Below are positions 43,317 to 51,756 of a stretch of 64,000 nt of DNA, piece by piece (the stretch's first letter is position 1; the number at the start of each line of letters is the position of its first letter). A program made the translations under genes and the position numbers. The DNA is taken from contig CAKRFP010000008.1 in NCBI GenBank assembly GCA_934320645.1, positions 1-64,000 on the forward strand. Direction: 5' to 3'. The stretch is from an uncultured Bariatricus sp. (lineage in GTDB: Bacteria; Bacillota; Clostridia; Lachnospirales; Lachnospiraceae). The notes below the pieces were generated by a model. The model saw only the letters and a program-made list of their open reading frames with translations, was not told the origin of the DNA and made no database searches.

Positions 43317-43383
43317 TGTAAGAAGAGTAAGAACCGACAAAAGCGCAGTTCAGATATAATGTGGAAAAGGAAAGTATAAAGAT

Positions 43384-43890
43384 ATGAATTACGGAACAAT
43401 CAAAAATTATGATATCGCAAATGGAACCGGCGTCAGGGTCAGTCTTTTCGTATCCGGATGCCGGCATCACTGTAAAGGATGCTTCAATTCCGAAACCTGG
43501 GATTTCAATTACGGCAATTCATACACCAAAGAAGTTGAAGCACAGATCCTCGAAGCACTCAAACCGGCATATATCCAGGGATTTTCCCTCCTGGGCGGCG
43601 AACCCTTCGAGCCAGAGAACCAGAAAGAACTCGCAGGACTCCTGCAAAAGATCAAAGAAAGCTACCCGGAGAAAAATGTCTGGTGCTACACCGGATATCT
43701 CTATGATGTAGATCTCATCCCCGGCGGAAAAGTCTACACCGAATACACGGGCAAGATGCTCGCCTGCATCGACACCCTCGTAGACGGCGAGTTCATCGAA
43801 GCCGAAAAAGATCTCACCCTGGAATTCCGCGGAAGCCGCAACCAGAGAATCCTGCATCTTGATGAAATGCGAAAAAATGCGAAAAACTAA
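43384..43890 (+). CDS. nrdG: Anaerobic ribonucleotide reductase activating protein (radical SAM)
   Basis: 168 residues. It uses a [4Fe-4S] cluster and S-adenosylmethionine to place the glycyl radical on NrdD. The cluster cysteines are in SGCRHHCKGCFN (C-x3-C-x2-C) and the SAM-binding glycines in FSLLGGEPFEP. It opens MNYGTIKNYDIANGTGVRVSLF, the typical NrdG start. GC-richer and more regular in codon use than the BlaI/M56 genes before it. The separation from nrdD by three AT-rich genes and its own promoter suggest a secondary insertion. Confidence 0.95.
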   Translation: MNYGTIKNYDIANGTGVRVSLFVSGCRHHCKGCFNSETWDFNYGNSYTKEVEAQILEALKPAYIQGFSLLGGEPFEPENQKELAGLLQKIKESYPEKNVWCYTGYLYDVDLIPGGKVYTEYTGKMLACIDTLVDGEFIEAEKDLTLEFRGSRNQRILHLDEMRKNAKN

Positions 43891-43899
43891 AATAATTCA

Positions 43900-43946
43900 T
43901 TGACAAAAAAAGACCACTGTGCTATAAATAACAAGTGGTCTTTTTT
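43900..43946 (+). promoter_or_regulatory. tRNA-Trp promoter (copy 2) embedded in a hairpin with T run
   Basis: TTGACA (43900-43905), 17 bases, TATAAA (43923-43928). AAAAGACCACT (43908-43918) pairs with AGTGGTCTTTT (43934-43944), flanking a 15-base centre with GTGCTATAAAT; six T end the right arm. The hairpin can act as the nrdG terminator while holding the tRNA promoter. The geometry matches copy 1 (30431-30475). Confidence 0.72.
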
Positions 43947-43963
43947 AGATCATAAAATCAAAT

Positions 43964-44034
43964 AGGGGATTGGTCAAATGGTATGACAGGAGTCTCCAAA
44001 ACTCTTAGCGGCAGTTCGATTCTGTCATCCCCTG
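43964..44034 (+). tRNA. tRNA-Trp (anticodon CCA), copy 2
   Basis: Identical in all 71 bases to the gene at 30496-30566, with discriminator G at 44034 and no encoded CCA. Flanks differ outside the promoter core, so duplication is old or the two are kept alike by selection or gene conversion. Confidence 0.97.
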
Positions 44035-44040
44035 TAAAGT

Positions 44041-44070
44041 CCTCTCGGAAGTAGTTCCGGGAGGTTTTTC
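44041..44070 (+). terminator. Terminator of tRNA-Trp copy 2
   Basis: CCTCTCGGAA pairs with TTCCGGGAGG (one G-T), four-base loop, then five T. Confidence 0.85.
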
Positions 44071-44224
44071 TATTAAAAAGTCAATTCAACAAAAACACTT
44101 TTTAAAAGGATATCTAAAACATTCAACAGCACTCATTTCATCGCCGCTTAAGGTGCACTATCCAACCCCGTGATTTTTACAAGTTGAGACAATGATTAGA
44201 TCTATAACCAATAACCTTGAGCAG

Positions 44225-44380
44225 CATCAGACAAAAATAATTCCCACCAGATTCAATTTTTGTGCAATGGAGAGGAAACTCAGGAATCGTGGAAGCCATT
44301 GCTGAACACGATTCCCGCTTTCAGAGGTTCCTCGGAATGGTTTGCACAAAGAATCTGGTGGGAATTATTTTTGTCTGATG
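44225..44380. repeat. 156-nt near-complete inverted repeat (long hairpin)
   Basis: A perfect 30-bp outer stem joins 44225-44254 (begins CATCAGACAAAAATAATTCC) with 44351-44380. The stem continues with TTTGTGCAA/TTGCACAAA (44259-44267, 44342-44350) and imperfect inner pairs including AATCGTG/CACGATT. No reading frame, and no T run after the stem. It lies between converging transcription units (tRNA-Trp and the - strand regulator). The rest of 44071-44419 holds nothing I recognise. A miniature inverted-repeat transposable element is the simplest reading. Confidence 0.75.
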
Positions 44381-44419
44381 ATGACACAACTTATATTTTT
44401 TGTAAATCAATATATTTCT

Positions 44420-45739
44420 TTAGAAATTAAAATCAAGTTCATACACCTTAACCGGCCTTCCTTTCGCATTGGTTGTCTGCGTATACGCGAGCCTCGCAAC
44501 TCCTCCATTTTCCAGATTCTGAATGATCCGGTTCGCATTTCTCACCGTACTTCCCATACGTTCGGCAAGCTCATGCGTTGTAATCTTATTTGATCCGGCA
44601 GCATGCGTACTGGCAAGGACTTTCTTGATCGTAACCGGTGAAAGATTACACTGCTTTGCAATCTTTCCAAGATTCTGCACATACTGATTCTGGATCACTT
44701 TTCGGTCGGATGAACCAAGAGGTCCGATCATATCCCCGTTTTCATTCTGGATAAAACTTTTTCCAAACTGAACAGCCTCTTTGCGGGCATTTACAGAATT
44801 ACGGATCGCATTGTCAAAATTTGTCCCGATTCCGTATCCTACAGCACATTCAAAATGCAGTTTGCCGGTGAGAAATTCATTCAGTTCGCAGACCTTGTTA
44901 TTGTGCGTAATATGTTGCAGCATTTCCACAGTGGTCAAGGCACTGCAGTGATTATCCACTTCCTGAGGGATACAATTCATCAGATTCTTTTTAAAGAAAT
45001 CTTCCATACAAACATAGATCTGCTGGATATTTTCCGGTGTGTTATCTGTCGAACTACGGGGAGATATATTGATGATAACCGGAAGGTTGGAACGCATGTG
45101 CTCCAGCTCGATCGTGGACAGAAGTTCATTTGCAAGATCCCGGATATGGCTGACACTTGGCAGCGGATAGATCGTCGGGATCCCGTGCGCACGAAGCTCC
45201 GGCAGGATATTACTGTACTGACAGAGAACCATATCCATTTCATTGTTGTTCCACATACGGATCAGCTCTGAAAGGACATGATTTTCAATCGTACTGATAC
45301 TGGTGCGGGTCAGTGCCTTGGTCCAGTTGTTAATATGCGGTGGAACTGTATCAATGTCCAGCTCCTTAAGGAAAGCGGTTGCAGTACAGCCGCCGTCGAT
45401 CGGAATCAGGAAATCCAGAATAATCCGGTCCATATCCAGATCCCGGTTGGAAATCAGCAGATTCAAAAGAGCACGGTACAGACCGGCTGTATCAATTTCA
45501 AAGGATACAATCGGACGGTTATAAGCGTGCGCAGTTGACTCAATGGCAGCTTTTGCAATCTTACCACTGATAAGAAATCCATCAGTGTCCCCGGCGTAAG
45601 AATCGTAAACTTCTGATATTGTGTCAAATTTGTTGTAGGAAACCACCTGGATGTCGCAGTTTAGTTTTAGTTCCGAGACGATCTGCGAGACAGGTTCCTT
45701 TAAGTACTGGCTGGTAATAGCCACAATTTTTCTTCTCAT
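44420..45739 (-). CDS. Transcriptional regulator with C-terminal winged helix, divergent from M20/MFS operon
   Basis: About 439 residues. The N-terminal half reads like a ligand-sensing region (RKIVAITSQYLKEP, DGFLISGKIAKAAIE), the middle (about 190-330) like a degenerate nucleotide-cyclase-type fold with CAVGYGIGTNFDNAIRNSVNAR, and the C terminus (370-439) is a winged helix: LSPVTIKKVLAS, ITTHELAERMGSTVRNANRIIQNLENGGVARL. It resembles multi-domain regulators found beside amidohydrolase genes in clostridia, but I cannot name the family. ATG 45739 is preferred, seven bases after GAGAGGTG; ATG 45745 is also possible. The four repeated sites in the divergent region are its likely operators. Confidence 0.8.
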   Translation of the reverse strand: MRRKIVAITSQYLKEPVSQIVSELKLNCDIQVVSYNKFDTISEVYDSYAGDTDGFLISGKIAKAAIESTAHAYNRPIVSFEIDTAGLYRALLNLLISNRDLDMDRIILDFLIPIDGGCTATAFLKELDIDTVPPHINNWTKALTRTSISTIENHVLSELIRMWNNNEMDMVLCQYSNILPELRAHGIPTIYPLPSVSHIRDLANELLSTIELEHMRSNLPVIINISPRSSTDNTPENIQQIYVCMEDFFKKNLMNCIPQEVDNHCSALTTVEMLQHITHNNKVCELNEFLTGKLHFECAVGYGIGTNFDNAIRNSVNARKEAVQFGKSFIQNENGDMIGPLGSSDRKVIQNQYVQNLGKIAKQCNLSPVTIKKVLASTHAAGSNKITTHELAERMGSTVRNANRIIQNLENGGVARLAYTQTTNAKGRPVKVYELDFNF

Positions 45740-45797
45740 TTTCATTCACCTCTCAAAAAGTATCATATAAAATTATCTTCCATAAATCAACTATAAT

Positions 45798-45950
45798 ATT
45801 CTGAAAATTAAAAAAATAACGATTAAATAGGTAAAAACAACGAAAATCAAGAATATTCTGTAATATTATTGACTAAAATTTTAGAAGTTGGTATTATGTA
45901 ATCATGATAACTATTCTGTAAATGTTCCAAAAACAAACAAAAATATTCTG
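45798..45950. promoter_or_regulatory. Four ATTCTG repeats around the M20 operon promoter
   Basis: ATTCTG, mostly inside AATATTCTGTAAAT, occurs at 45798, 45855, 45913 and 45945. The promoter TTGACT (45869-45874), 17 bases, TATTAT (45892-45897) lies between the second and third. Direct repeats on both sides of a promoter in a divergent region point to operators for the neighbouring regulator. Confidence 0.6.
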
Positions 45951-46019
45951 TAAATATTCTAAAAGTAGAACAGTATTTTTAATGTAAATGGCAGGAACAA
46001 AGTTAAAGGAGGGCTTAGT

Positions 46020-47195
46020 ATGAATTACTATGAAAGAGCATTGGAATTAAAGGATGAAACAATTGCAAACCGCAGACATATCCACAAAAATGCTGAAACT
46101 GGTCTGGATCTTCCAAAGACCAAAGCTTATGTTATGGAAAAGCTGACAGAATACGGACTTGAGCCGAAGGATTGTGGCTACGGGGTAACAGCTACACTCG
46201 GCAAAGGGGGAAAGGTTCTTCTTCTGAGAGCAGATATGGATGCACTTCCGATGCCGGAAGAAAGCGGAGAAGAATTTGCATGTCCTACAGGAAAAGAAGC
46301 ACATGCATGCGGACATGATTTCCACGCTGCAATGCTTCTTACAGCAGCAAAGATGCTGAAAGAAAAAGAAGATACACTGGAAGGAACTATCAAATTCATG
46401 TTCCAGCCGGCAGAAGAGACTTTTGAAGGAAGCAAGAATATGATCGAGAATGGTATTCTTGAGAATCCTCCGGTTGACGCAGCACTTGCATACCATGTAT
46501 CACCGGGAAAAATGCCAATCGGACTTTTTATGTACAATGATAAGGATACGATGATGTATTCTGTAGATGGATTTAAGATCACCATCCATGGAAAAGGATC
46601 CCATGGTGCTTATCCACATGTAGGAGTTGACCCGATCAACATTGGAGTTCATATCCATCTTGCATTGCAGGAACTGATCGCAAGAGAAAGCGATCCGACA
46701 CATTCCTGTGTACTTACAATCGGACAGTTTGCAGGCGGAACTGCAGCAAACATCATTCCTGAGACCGCTGTTCTCCAGGGAACGATCCGTACCAACAAGC
46801 CGGAAGCAAGAGAACTTCTGGTCCGCAGAATGAAAGAAGTTGCTGAAAAGACAGCAGCTGTATATAACGGAACCGTTGATATTGAGATGATCTCAGAAGT
46901 TCCTCCGCTGATCTGCAATCCGAAGCTTACCGACGAAGTGGTTGGATATATGCAGGAGCTTGGAATTCCGGGACTCACACCATATCCGGGAATTTCTGCA
47001 AGTGCTTCTGAAGATTTCGCAGTGATCGCTGAAAAGGTTCCAAGTACATTTATGTATCTGTCAGCAGGATATCTGGATGAAAGAGGACAGTATCCGGCAC
47101 ATCATCCGAAAGCACAGTTTAATGAGGATGTTTGCCCGATCGGAGCAGCTTGTCTTGCACATTGCGCTTCACAGTGGCTTAAAAATAACAAATAG
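46020..47195 (+). CDS. M20 family amidohydrolase (N-acyl amino acid / hippurate hydrolase-like)
   Basis: 391 residues. A two-metal peptidase of the M20D group that removes acyl groups from amino acids. Metal and catalytic motifs: RADMDALPM, EEFACPTGKEAHACGHDFHAAML (Cys and His ligands near residues 100-105, with the Glu pair in PAEETFEG) and the final His in YPAHHPKAQF; the lid domain contains GKGSHGAYPHVGVDPI. GGAGGG precedes the ATG. It is followed by an MFS transporter, so the pair probably imports or exports an acyl amino acid or its product. Confidence 0.93.
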   Translation: MNYYERALELKDETIANRRHIHKNAETGLDLPKTKAYVMEKLTEYGLEPKDCGYGVTATLGKGGKVLLLRADMDALPMPEESGEEFACPTGKEAHACGHDFHAAMLLTAAKMLKEKEDTLEGTIKFMFQPAEETFEGSKNMIENGILENPPVDAALAYHVSPGKMPIGLFMYNDKDTMMYSVDGFKITIHGKGSHGAYPHVGVDPINIGVHIHLALQELIARESDPTHSCVLTIGQFAGGTAANIIPETAVLQGTIRTNKPEARELLVRRMKEVAEKTAAVYNGTVDIEMISEVPPLICNPKLTDEVVGYMQELGIPGLTPYPGISASASEDFAVIAEKVPSTFMYLSAGYLDERGQYPAHHPKAQFNEDVCPIGAACLAHCASQWLKNNK

Positions 47196-47232
47196 AGAGT
47201 AAAGGTTTCTTTAGGAACAGGAGGAAAAGAAT

Positions 47233-48681
47233 ATGAGTAAAGAACAGCAGGCTCAGGCACAGCCACAGGTTGCGATTCCGCTTCCGAAGGCAAAGAAAAA
47301 CTTGGTTCAGATCGGATGTATCTGCATGATGCTTTCCGTAGCAATGTATGGACTGGTATTTGCAACGTTAACAGCACCTATCCTTAAAAACGTTGATGCG
47401 ATGGGATATGTAGGACTCTTCTCTACCGTAGGTGCGATCGGTGTATCGATCATGACTCCGATCGGAGGAAAATTAGGTGACCTTATTGGTAGAAGAAACA
47501 TTGTAGTGATTCCTGGAATTATCTGTGCAGTTGCAGGTTTTGGATTTGCATTTGTCAGATCTCTGATTCCACTGATGATCCTCAGACTGGTTGTCAGCCT
47601 TGCGCAGGGCGCATTTACAGCAGCTCCTTACATTATCGCAGGACTTATCAATGAAAGAAAAGATGTACCAAAAGCTATGGGTATGCTCGCAACAGCAATT
47701 GCTGTAGGTGGATTTGGCGGAAGTATCATCGCTGGTATCTTAACAGATATGGGAATGCTTACAGTTGCAATCATTATGCCGGCAATTCCGCTGATCATTG
47801 GTATTGTCCTGATCGGAATGAATATGCCGAATCAGAAAAGAAAAGGAAAAGTTACGATTGATGTTCCAGGTATGATCGCACTGATTATTGCACTTTGCGG
47901 TATCCTTCTTGCACTGAACTTTGGATCATCTGTAGGATGGACAAGTCCGGCAATCATTGCTGGATTCGTAATCGGTATCATCGCTCTTGTTGCACTTGTT
48001 AAGATTGAAAACAAAGCAAGTGAACCGCTGATCCCGATGAAATTATTTAAGAACAAGAATTACACAGTTCTTCTTATTGTCGGATTTATCTGCTATTTCT
48101 ATCAGAACGCTATGAACGTATATGCACCGATCGGCGCAATGCAGGTAATGGGAGCACCTACAAGTGCCGCAGGAGCTCTTCAGATGCCACGTACAATTAT
48201 TACTATTATTCTTCCGACCATCGCGGGCGCCTGGGTTGGAAAGAAAGTAGCCAATGCATGGAAAGCTATGGTAATTGCTACTGGTTTGGTAGCTATTCCG
48301 ATGGCAGTGATGGGAGCAATGACAAATTCAGGTGCTTCAATCGTGATTTACTTCGTAGCTTTGGCGATTACAGGTATTGCAGAGAGTTTTCGTGCCGTAT
48401 CTATTACACCTACAGCACAGGGTATGTTAGCTCCGGAAGATATGGGAGTTGGAACTTCACTTGTAAACTTTGCAAACTCTCTTGCAGGAACAATTGCAGC
48501 AGCAGTATTTGCAGTAGCATATAACGCAAGTACGGCAGCAGATCCTACAAACGTAGCTTTAATTCAAAGTGGTGTTAAATCAGTATTCTGGACAGCAGCA
48601 GTTGTATTAACAATCGGACTTCTCCTGGTATTCTTCATCGTAAAACCACAGATGAGCAAGAAGGCAGAAGAAAGCAAATAG
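47233..48681 (+). CDS. MFS transporter (DHA2-like, about 14 helices)
   Basis: 482 residues. A proline- and glutamine-rich N-terminal cytoplasmic tail (QQAQAQPQVAIPLPKAKKN) is followed by about 14 membrane helices. MFS motif A appears as GGKLGDLIGRRN after helix 2. The protein ends with a charged cytoplasmic KKAEESK. In operon with the M20 amidohydrolase (37 bases apart, AGGAGG start). DHA2 members are usually drug:H+ antiporters, but the context suggests an amino acid conjugate; the direction of transport is unknown. Confidence 0.9.
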   Translation: MSKEQQAQAQPQVAIPLPKAKKNLVQIGCICMMLSVAMYGLVFATLTAPILKNVDAMGYVGLFSTVGAIGVSIMTPIGGKLGDLIGRRNIVVIPGIICAVAGFGFAFVRSLIPLMILRLVVSLAQGAFTAAPYIIAGLINERKDVPKAMGMLATAIAVGGFGGSIIAGILTDMGMLTVAIIMPAIPLIIGIVLIGMNMPNQKRKGKVTIDVPGMIALIIALCGILLALNFGSSVGWTSPAIIAGFVIGIIALVALVKIENKASEPLIPMKLFKNKNYTVLLIVGFICYFYQNAMNVYAPIGAMQVMGAPTSAAGALQMPRTIITIILPTIAGAWVGKKVANAWKAMVIATGLVAIPMAVMGAMTNSGASIVIYFVALAITGIAESFRAVSITPTAQGMLAPEDMGVGTSLVNFANSLAGTIAAAVFAVAYNASTAADPTNVALIQSGVKSVFWTAAVVLTIGLLLVFFIVKPQMSKKAEESK

Positions 48682-48706
48682 AATATTTGAACATGTGAAT
48701 AAGAAG

Positions 48707-48742
48707 CCGGGGCGGATGTGAAAAAGCATCTGCCCCGGTTGT
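48707..48742 (+). terminator. Terminator of the M20-MFS operon
   Basis: CCGGGGCGGATG pairs with CATCTGCCCCGG (one G-T), followed by a T-rich tract. Confidence 0.85.
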
Positions 48743-48820
48743 TATCTGGAGAAGTCTTTTATAGATCTGCCGGATACAGGGATGAGAATGGAAATGACAT
48801 ATGTTTCAGGTAAATGCAGA

Positions 48821-48895
48821 TTGCATTTCAGAAAATCAAGAGTATAATAAGAAATAGTGAAAAGAAGAAAGGCAGACATATATCTGTCTTTTTAT
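48821..48895 (+). promoter_or_regulatory. thiM promoter and leader hairpin
   Basis: TTGCAT (48821-48826), 16 bases, TATAAT (48843-48848). A short hairpin GGCAGA/TCTGTC with five T follows at 48871-48895, possibly an attenuator. The TPP riboswitch core (CTGAGA and the ACCTGATCTGG-type block) is not present in this leader. Confidence 0.5.
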
Positions 48896-48952
48896 AATTA
48901 TAGAGACAATTTTAAAGATATAAGAAATAATATGATTTACCGGAGGAAAAGA

Positions 48953-49774
48953 ATGCTTGGAAACTATCTGGATGAAGTACGAAAAAAAGCACCACTGATA
49001 CACAATATCACCAATTATGTGACGATCAATGATGTGGCAAATATGGTTCTTGCCTGCGGTGCAAGTCCGATTATGTCAGATGAGCCGACTGATATTGAAG
49101 AGATCACATCCATCTGTCAGGGACTGAATATCAATATGGGAATGCTGAATCCGCGTAAGATTGAAAGCATGCAAAAAGCAGGAAAGAAATCCAATGAACT
49201 GTATCATAAAGTACTGTTAGATCCGGTTGGAGCAGGATCGAGTTCGTTCCGAACAGAGGCGGCACTGAATCTGATACGTGATATTCAGTTTGATGTGATC
49301 CGGGGAAATATTTCTGAGATCAAGACCTTAGCAGCAGGACATGGTACAACGAGTGGTGTGGATGCAGACGAGGCAGATACACTGACGGAGCAGAATCTGG
49401 AGAAAATGATTCCGTTTATAAAGGATTTTTCCAGAAGGACAGGTTCCGTGATTGCTGTGACTGGAGGAATAGACCTTGTAAGTGATGCAAAGAGGTGCTT
49501 TGTGATCCGGAACGGTCGTCCGGAGATGGGACGGATCACCGGAACCGGGTGTCAGCTTTCCGGGATGATGACGGCATTCCTTGCGGCGAATCCGGAGAAT
49601 AATCTGGAAGCAGCGGCAGCAGCGGTCTGTGCCATGGGGCTTGCCGGTGAGACTGGCTGGAAATATATGCAGCCGGGAGATGGAAACGCAACCTACCGTA
49701 ATCGGATCATCGATGCGATTTATAATATGGAAGGAAAAGAATTGGAAGAAGGTGCAAAATATGAGATTAGATAA
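48953..49774 (+). CDS. thiM: Hydroxyethylthiazole kinase
   Basis: 273 residues, ribokinase-like fold. It phosphorylates salvaged thiazole alcohol for thiamine synthesis. Family signs: PLIHNITNYVTINDVANMVLACGASPIM at the N terminus, LLDPVGAGSSSFRTE, IRGNISEI, and the ATP/anion-hole GTGCQLSGMMTAFLA with its catalytic Cys. The frame is open 32 codons upstream; 48953 is chosen for CGGAGG and for the family N terminus. First gene of a thiM-thiE-lyase operon; salvage rather than full synthesis is implied, as no thiC, thiG or thiH is present. Confidence 0.95.
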   Translation: MLGNYLDEVRKKAPLIHNITNYVTINDVANMVLACGASPIMSDEPTDIEEITSICQGLNINMGMLNPRKIESMQKAGKKSNELYHKVLLDPVGAGSSSFRTEAALNLIRDIQFDVIRGNISEIKTLAAGHGTTSGVDADEADTLTEQNLEKMIPFIKDFSRRTGSVIAVTGGIDLVSDAKRCFVIRNGRPEMGRITGTGCQLSGMMTAFLAANPENNLEAAAAAVCAMGLAGETGWKYMQPGDGNATYRNRIIDAIYNMEGKELEEGAKYEIR

Positions 49775-50399
49775 GAAAGATATGGTTCTGTATGCGGTAA
49801 CAGACCGCCACTGGCTGAATGGAGAAAGCCTGTACAGCCAGGTGGAAAAAGCGCTGAAAGGTGGGGCTACATTTATCCAGCTCAGGGAAAAAAATCTGGG
49901 TGAGGAAGAGTTCCTGGAAGAAGCAAAAGAGATTGCCAGACTCTGTAAATCCTATCATGTACCATTTGTGATCAATGACAATGTTGAGATTGCAAAGAAG
50001 GCAGATGCCGATGGTGTGCATGTGGGGCAGAGCGATATGGAAGCTCTTGATGTGCGGAAAACACTGGGCGAGGACAAGATCATCGGTGTTACGGCAAAGA
50101 CGGTCGAGCAGGCGCTAAAGGCGCAGGCACATGGAGCCGATTATCTGGGAGTCGGTGCAGTCTTTGGCACGACATCAAAGGCAGATGCAACAAAGCTGGA
50201 TCATAAGGTTTTAAAGGAAATCTGCGAGACGGTGGACATTCCGGTTGTGGCAATTGGGGGAATCACGGGAGAGAATGTGACAGAGCTTGCCGGAAACGGA
50301 ATCTGCGGAGTTGCCGTGATCAGTGCAGTTTTCGGACAGCCGGATATTGAGCAGGCTACAAAAGAATTAAAAGAGAAAGTAGAGGGTATGTTGAAATGA
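49761..50399 (+). CDS. thiE: Thiamine-phosphate synthase
   Basis: 212 residues, TIM barrel. It couples HMP-PP with thiazole phosphate to give thiamine phosphate. Conserved: YAVTDRHWL, GGATFIQLREKNL, FVINDNVEIAKKADADGVHVGQ, GVGAVFGTTSKADA and the phosphate loop AIGGITGENV. A longer frame exists inside thiM; ATG 49761 overlaps thiM by 14 bases and fits the family. Its stop overlaps the next start (ATGA). Confidence 0.96.
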   Translation: MRLDKKDMVLYAVTDRHWLNGESLYSQVEKALKGGATFIQLREKNLGEEEFLEEAKEIARLCKSYHVPFVINDNVEIAKKADADGVHVGQSDMEALDVRKTLGEDKIIGVTAKTVEQALKAQAHGADYLGVGAVFGTTSKADATKLDHKVLKEICETVDIPVVAIGGITGENVTELAGNGICGVAVISAVFGQPDIEQATKELKEKVEGMLK

Positions 50400-51421
50400 T
50401 TTTGTTTACTAGCGATTACACAGAAGGGGCACATCCGAGAATTATCGAGAAGCTTGCCGAGACCAATATGGAGCAGACAGTAGGATATGGGGAAGATCCA
50501 TACTGTGAAGCTGCAAGAGAAGCCATCAAAAAAGTATGCGATGCACCAGATGCAGATGTGCATTTTCTGGTGGGAGGTACACAGACGAACTTTACGGTAA
50601 TTTCTTCTATTTTACGCCCGTTCCAGGGAGTGATCTGTGCAGATAGCGGACATATCAATGTCCATGAGACAGGAGCAGTGGAAGCGACTGGTCATAAGGT
50701 TCTGGCACTTCCTTCAAAGGAAGGAAAAATCACAGGACAGCAGATCAAGGAATATTACGACCTGCACTGGAGTGATGAGTCTCGTGAACATATTGTACAG
50801 CCAAAGATGGTTTATATTTCACATCCGACAGAGGTAGGAACATTGTATACAAAAGCAGAGCTTGAAGATATTTCTTCTATTTGTAAGGAATGTGGACTTT
50901 ATCTTTTCCTGGATGGGGCAAGAATGGGTTATGGGCTGATGGCACCTGGGACAGATGTGACACTTCCGGATATTGCAAAATGCTGTGATGTATTTTACAT
51001 CGGTGGAACCAAGGTTGGTGCATTATTTGGAGAGGCTGTAGTGATCATAAATCCATGTCTAAAGCAAGATTTTCGTTACTGTATTAAACAAAAAGGTGGA
51101 ATGCTTGCAAAAGGAAGACTGCTTGGCGTTCAGTTCCTGGAGCTTTTTAAAGATGGTCTTTATTTTGAAATCTCCAAACATGCGATTGATATGGCAATGC
51201 TTTTGAAAGACGGACTGAAAGAAAAAGGATATGAATTCTTCATGGACAGCAATACCAACCAGCAGTTTATTATTATGAAAGATACGAAATTGCAGGAAAT
51301 CCGTCAAAAATATGGTGTAACATACCAACAGAGATACGATGAAACCCACAGTGTTATCCGATTATGCACTTCATGGGCAACAAAAGAGGAAAATGTGAAG
51401 GCATTCCTGCAAGATATGTAA
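50396..51421 (+). CDS. Low-specificity L-threonine aldolase / beta-eliminating lyase family
   Basis: 341 residues, PLP fold type I. It would cleave L-threonine or allo-threonine to glycine and acetaldehyde. Motifs: FTSDYTEGAHP at the N terminus, HFLVGGTQTNFTVIS, FLDGARMGYGL, and the PLP lysine in YIGGTKVGALFGEA. Its ATG overlaps the thiE stop, so it is translated with the thiamine genes. The link to thiamine is unexplained: glycine is a thiazole precursor in ThiO-type synthesis, but no thiazole synthase is here. It may simply be co-expressed. Confidence 0.9.
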   Translation: MILFTSDYTEGAHPRIIEKLAETNMEQTVGYGEDPYCEAAREAIKKVCDAPDADVHFLVGGTQTNFTVISSILRPFQGVICADSGHINVHETGAVEATGHKVLALPSKEGKITGQQIKEYYDLHWSDESREHIVQPKMVYISHPTEVGTLYTKAELEDISSICKECGLYLFLDGARMGYGLMAPGTDVTLPDIAKCCDVFYIGGTKVGALFGEAVVIINPCLKQDFRYCIKQKGGMLAKGRLLGVQFLELFKDGLYFEISKHAIDMAMLLKDGLKEKGYEFFMDSNTNQQFIIMKDTKLQEIRQKYGVTYQQRYDETHSVIRLCTSWATKEENVKAFLQDM

Positions 51422-51673
51422 TTGCTGTTTGATTCGTCATAAATTAGAAGAAAAGCTATATAAAGAATAGATATTGTGAAAGAAGAGGACTTTTTTACCT
51501 GGAAAGGGGTAGAAGAGCCCTTTTTCGTATAATAAGAAATCCCGGAGGAACTTCCTGTTATATAAAAGGCACTACATGTCTGAGATGTGCACTCGCGTGA
51601 AGAAAAATGATTAGGCATATAATTATTTGTTTGTAAAAAATATGATAAAAATATAAATTATTGAGAATAAATA

Positions 51674-51736
51674 TTGACTTATATAGAAAACACGACTAGA
51701 ATAACGATTAGACATCTAATGAATAGACATCTAATT
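51674..51736 (+). promoter_or_regulatory. marR promoter with two palindromic operators
   Basis: TTGACT (51674-51679), 17 bases, TAGAAT (51697-51702). Immediately downstream ATTAGACATCTAAT (51707-51720) and AATAGACATCTAATT (51722-51736) are two copies of a TTAGA-CA-TCTAA palindrome 16 bases apart, a typical autorepression site for a MarR dimer. The rest of 51422-51673 holds only a weak hairpin with a T run near 51505-51527. Confidence 0.75.
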
Positions 51737-51756
51737 AAATTGTAATAGGAGGTGAA

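Noticed and set aside
44225..44380. Retron msr-msd or terminator
   Set aside because: No reverse transcriptase nearby and no T run after the stem.
48743..48952. TPP riboswitch upstream of thiM
   Set aside because: Conserved CTGAGA and pyrophosphate-binding blocks are not found.
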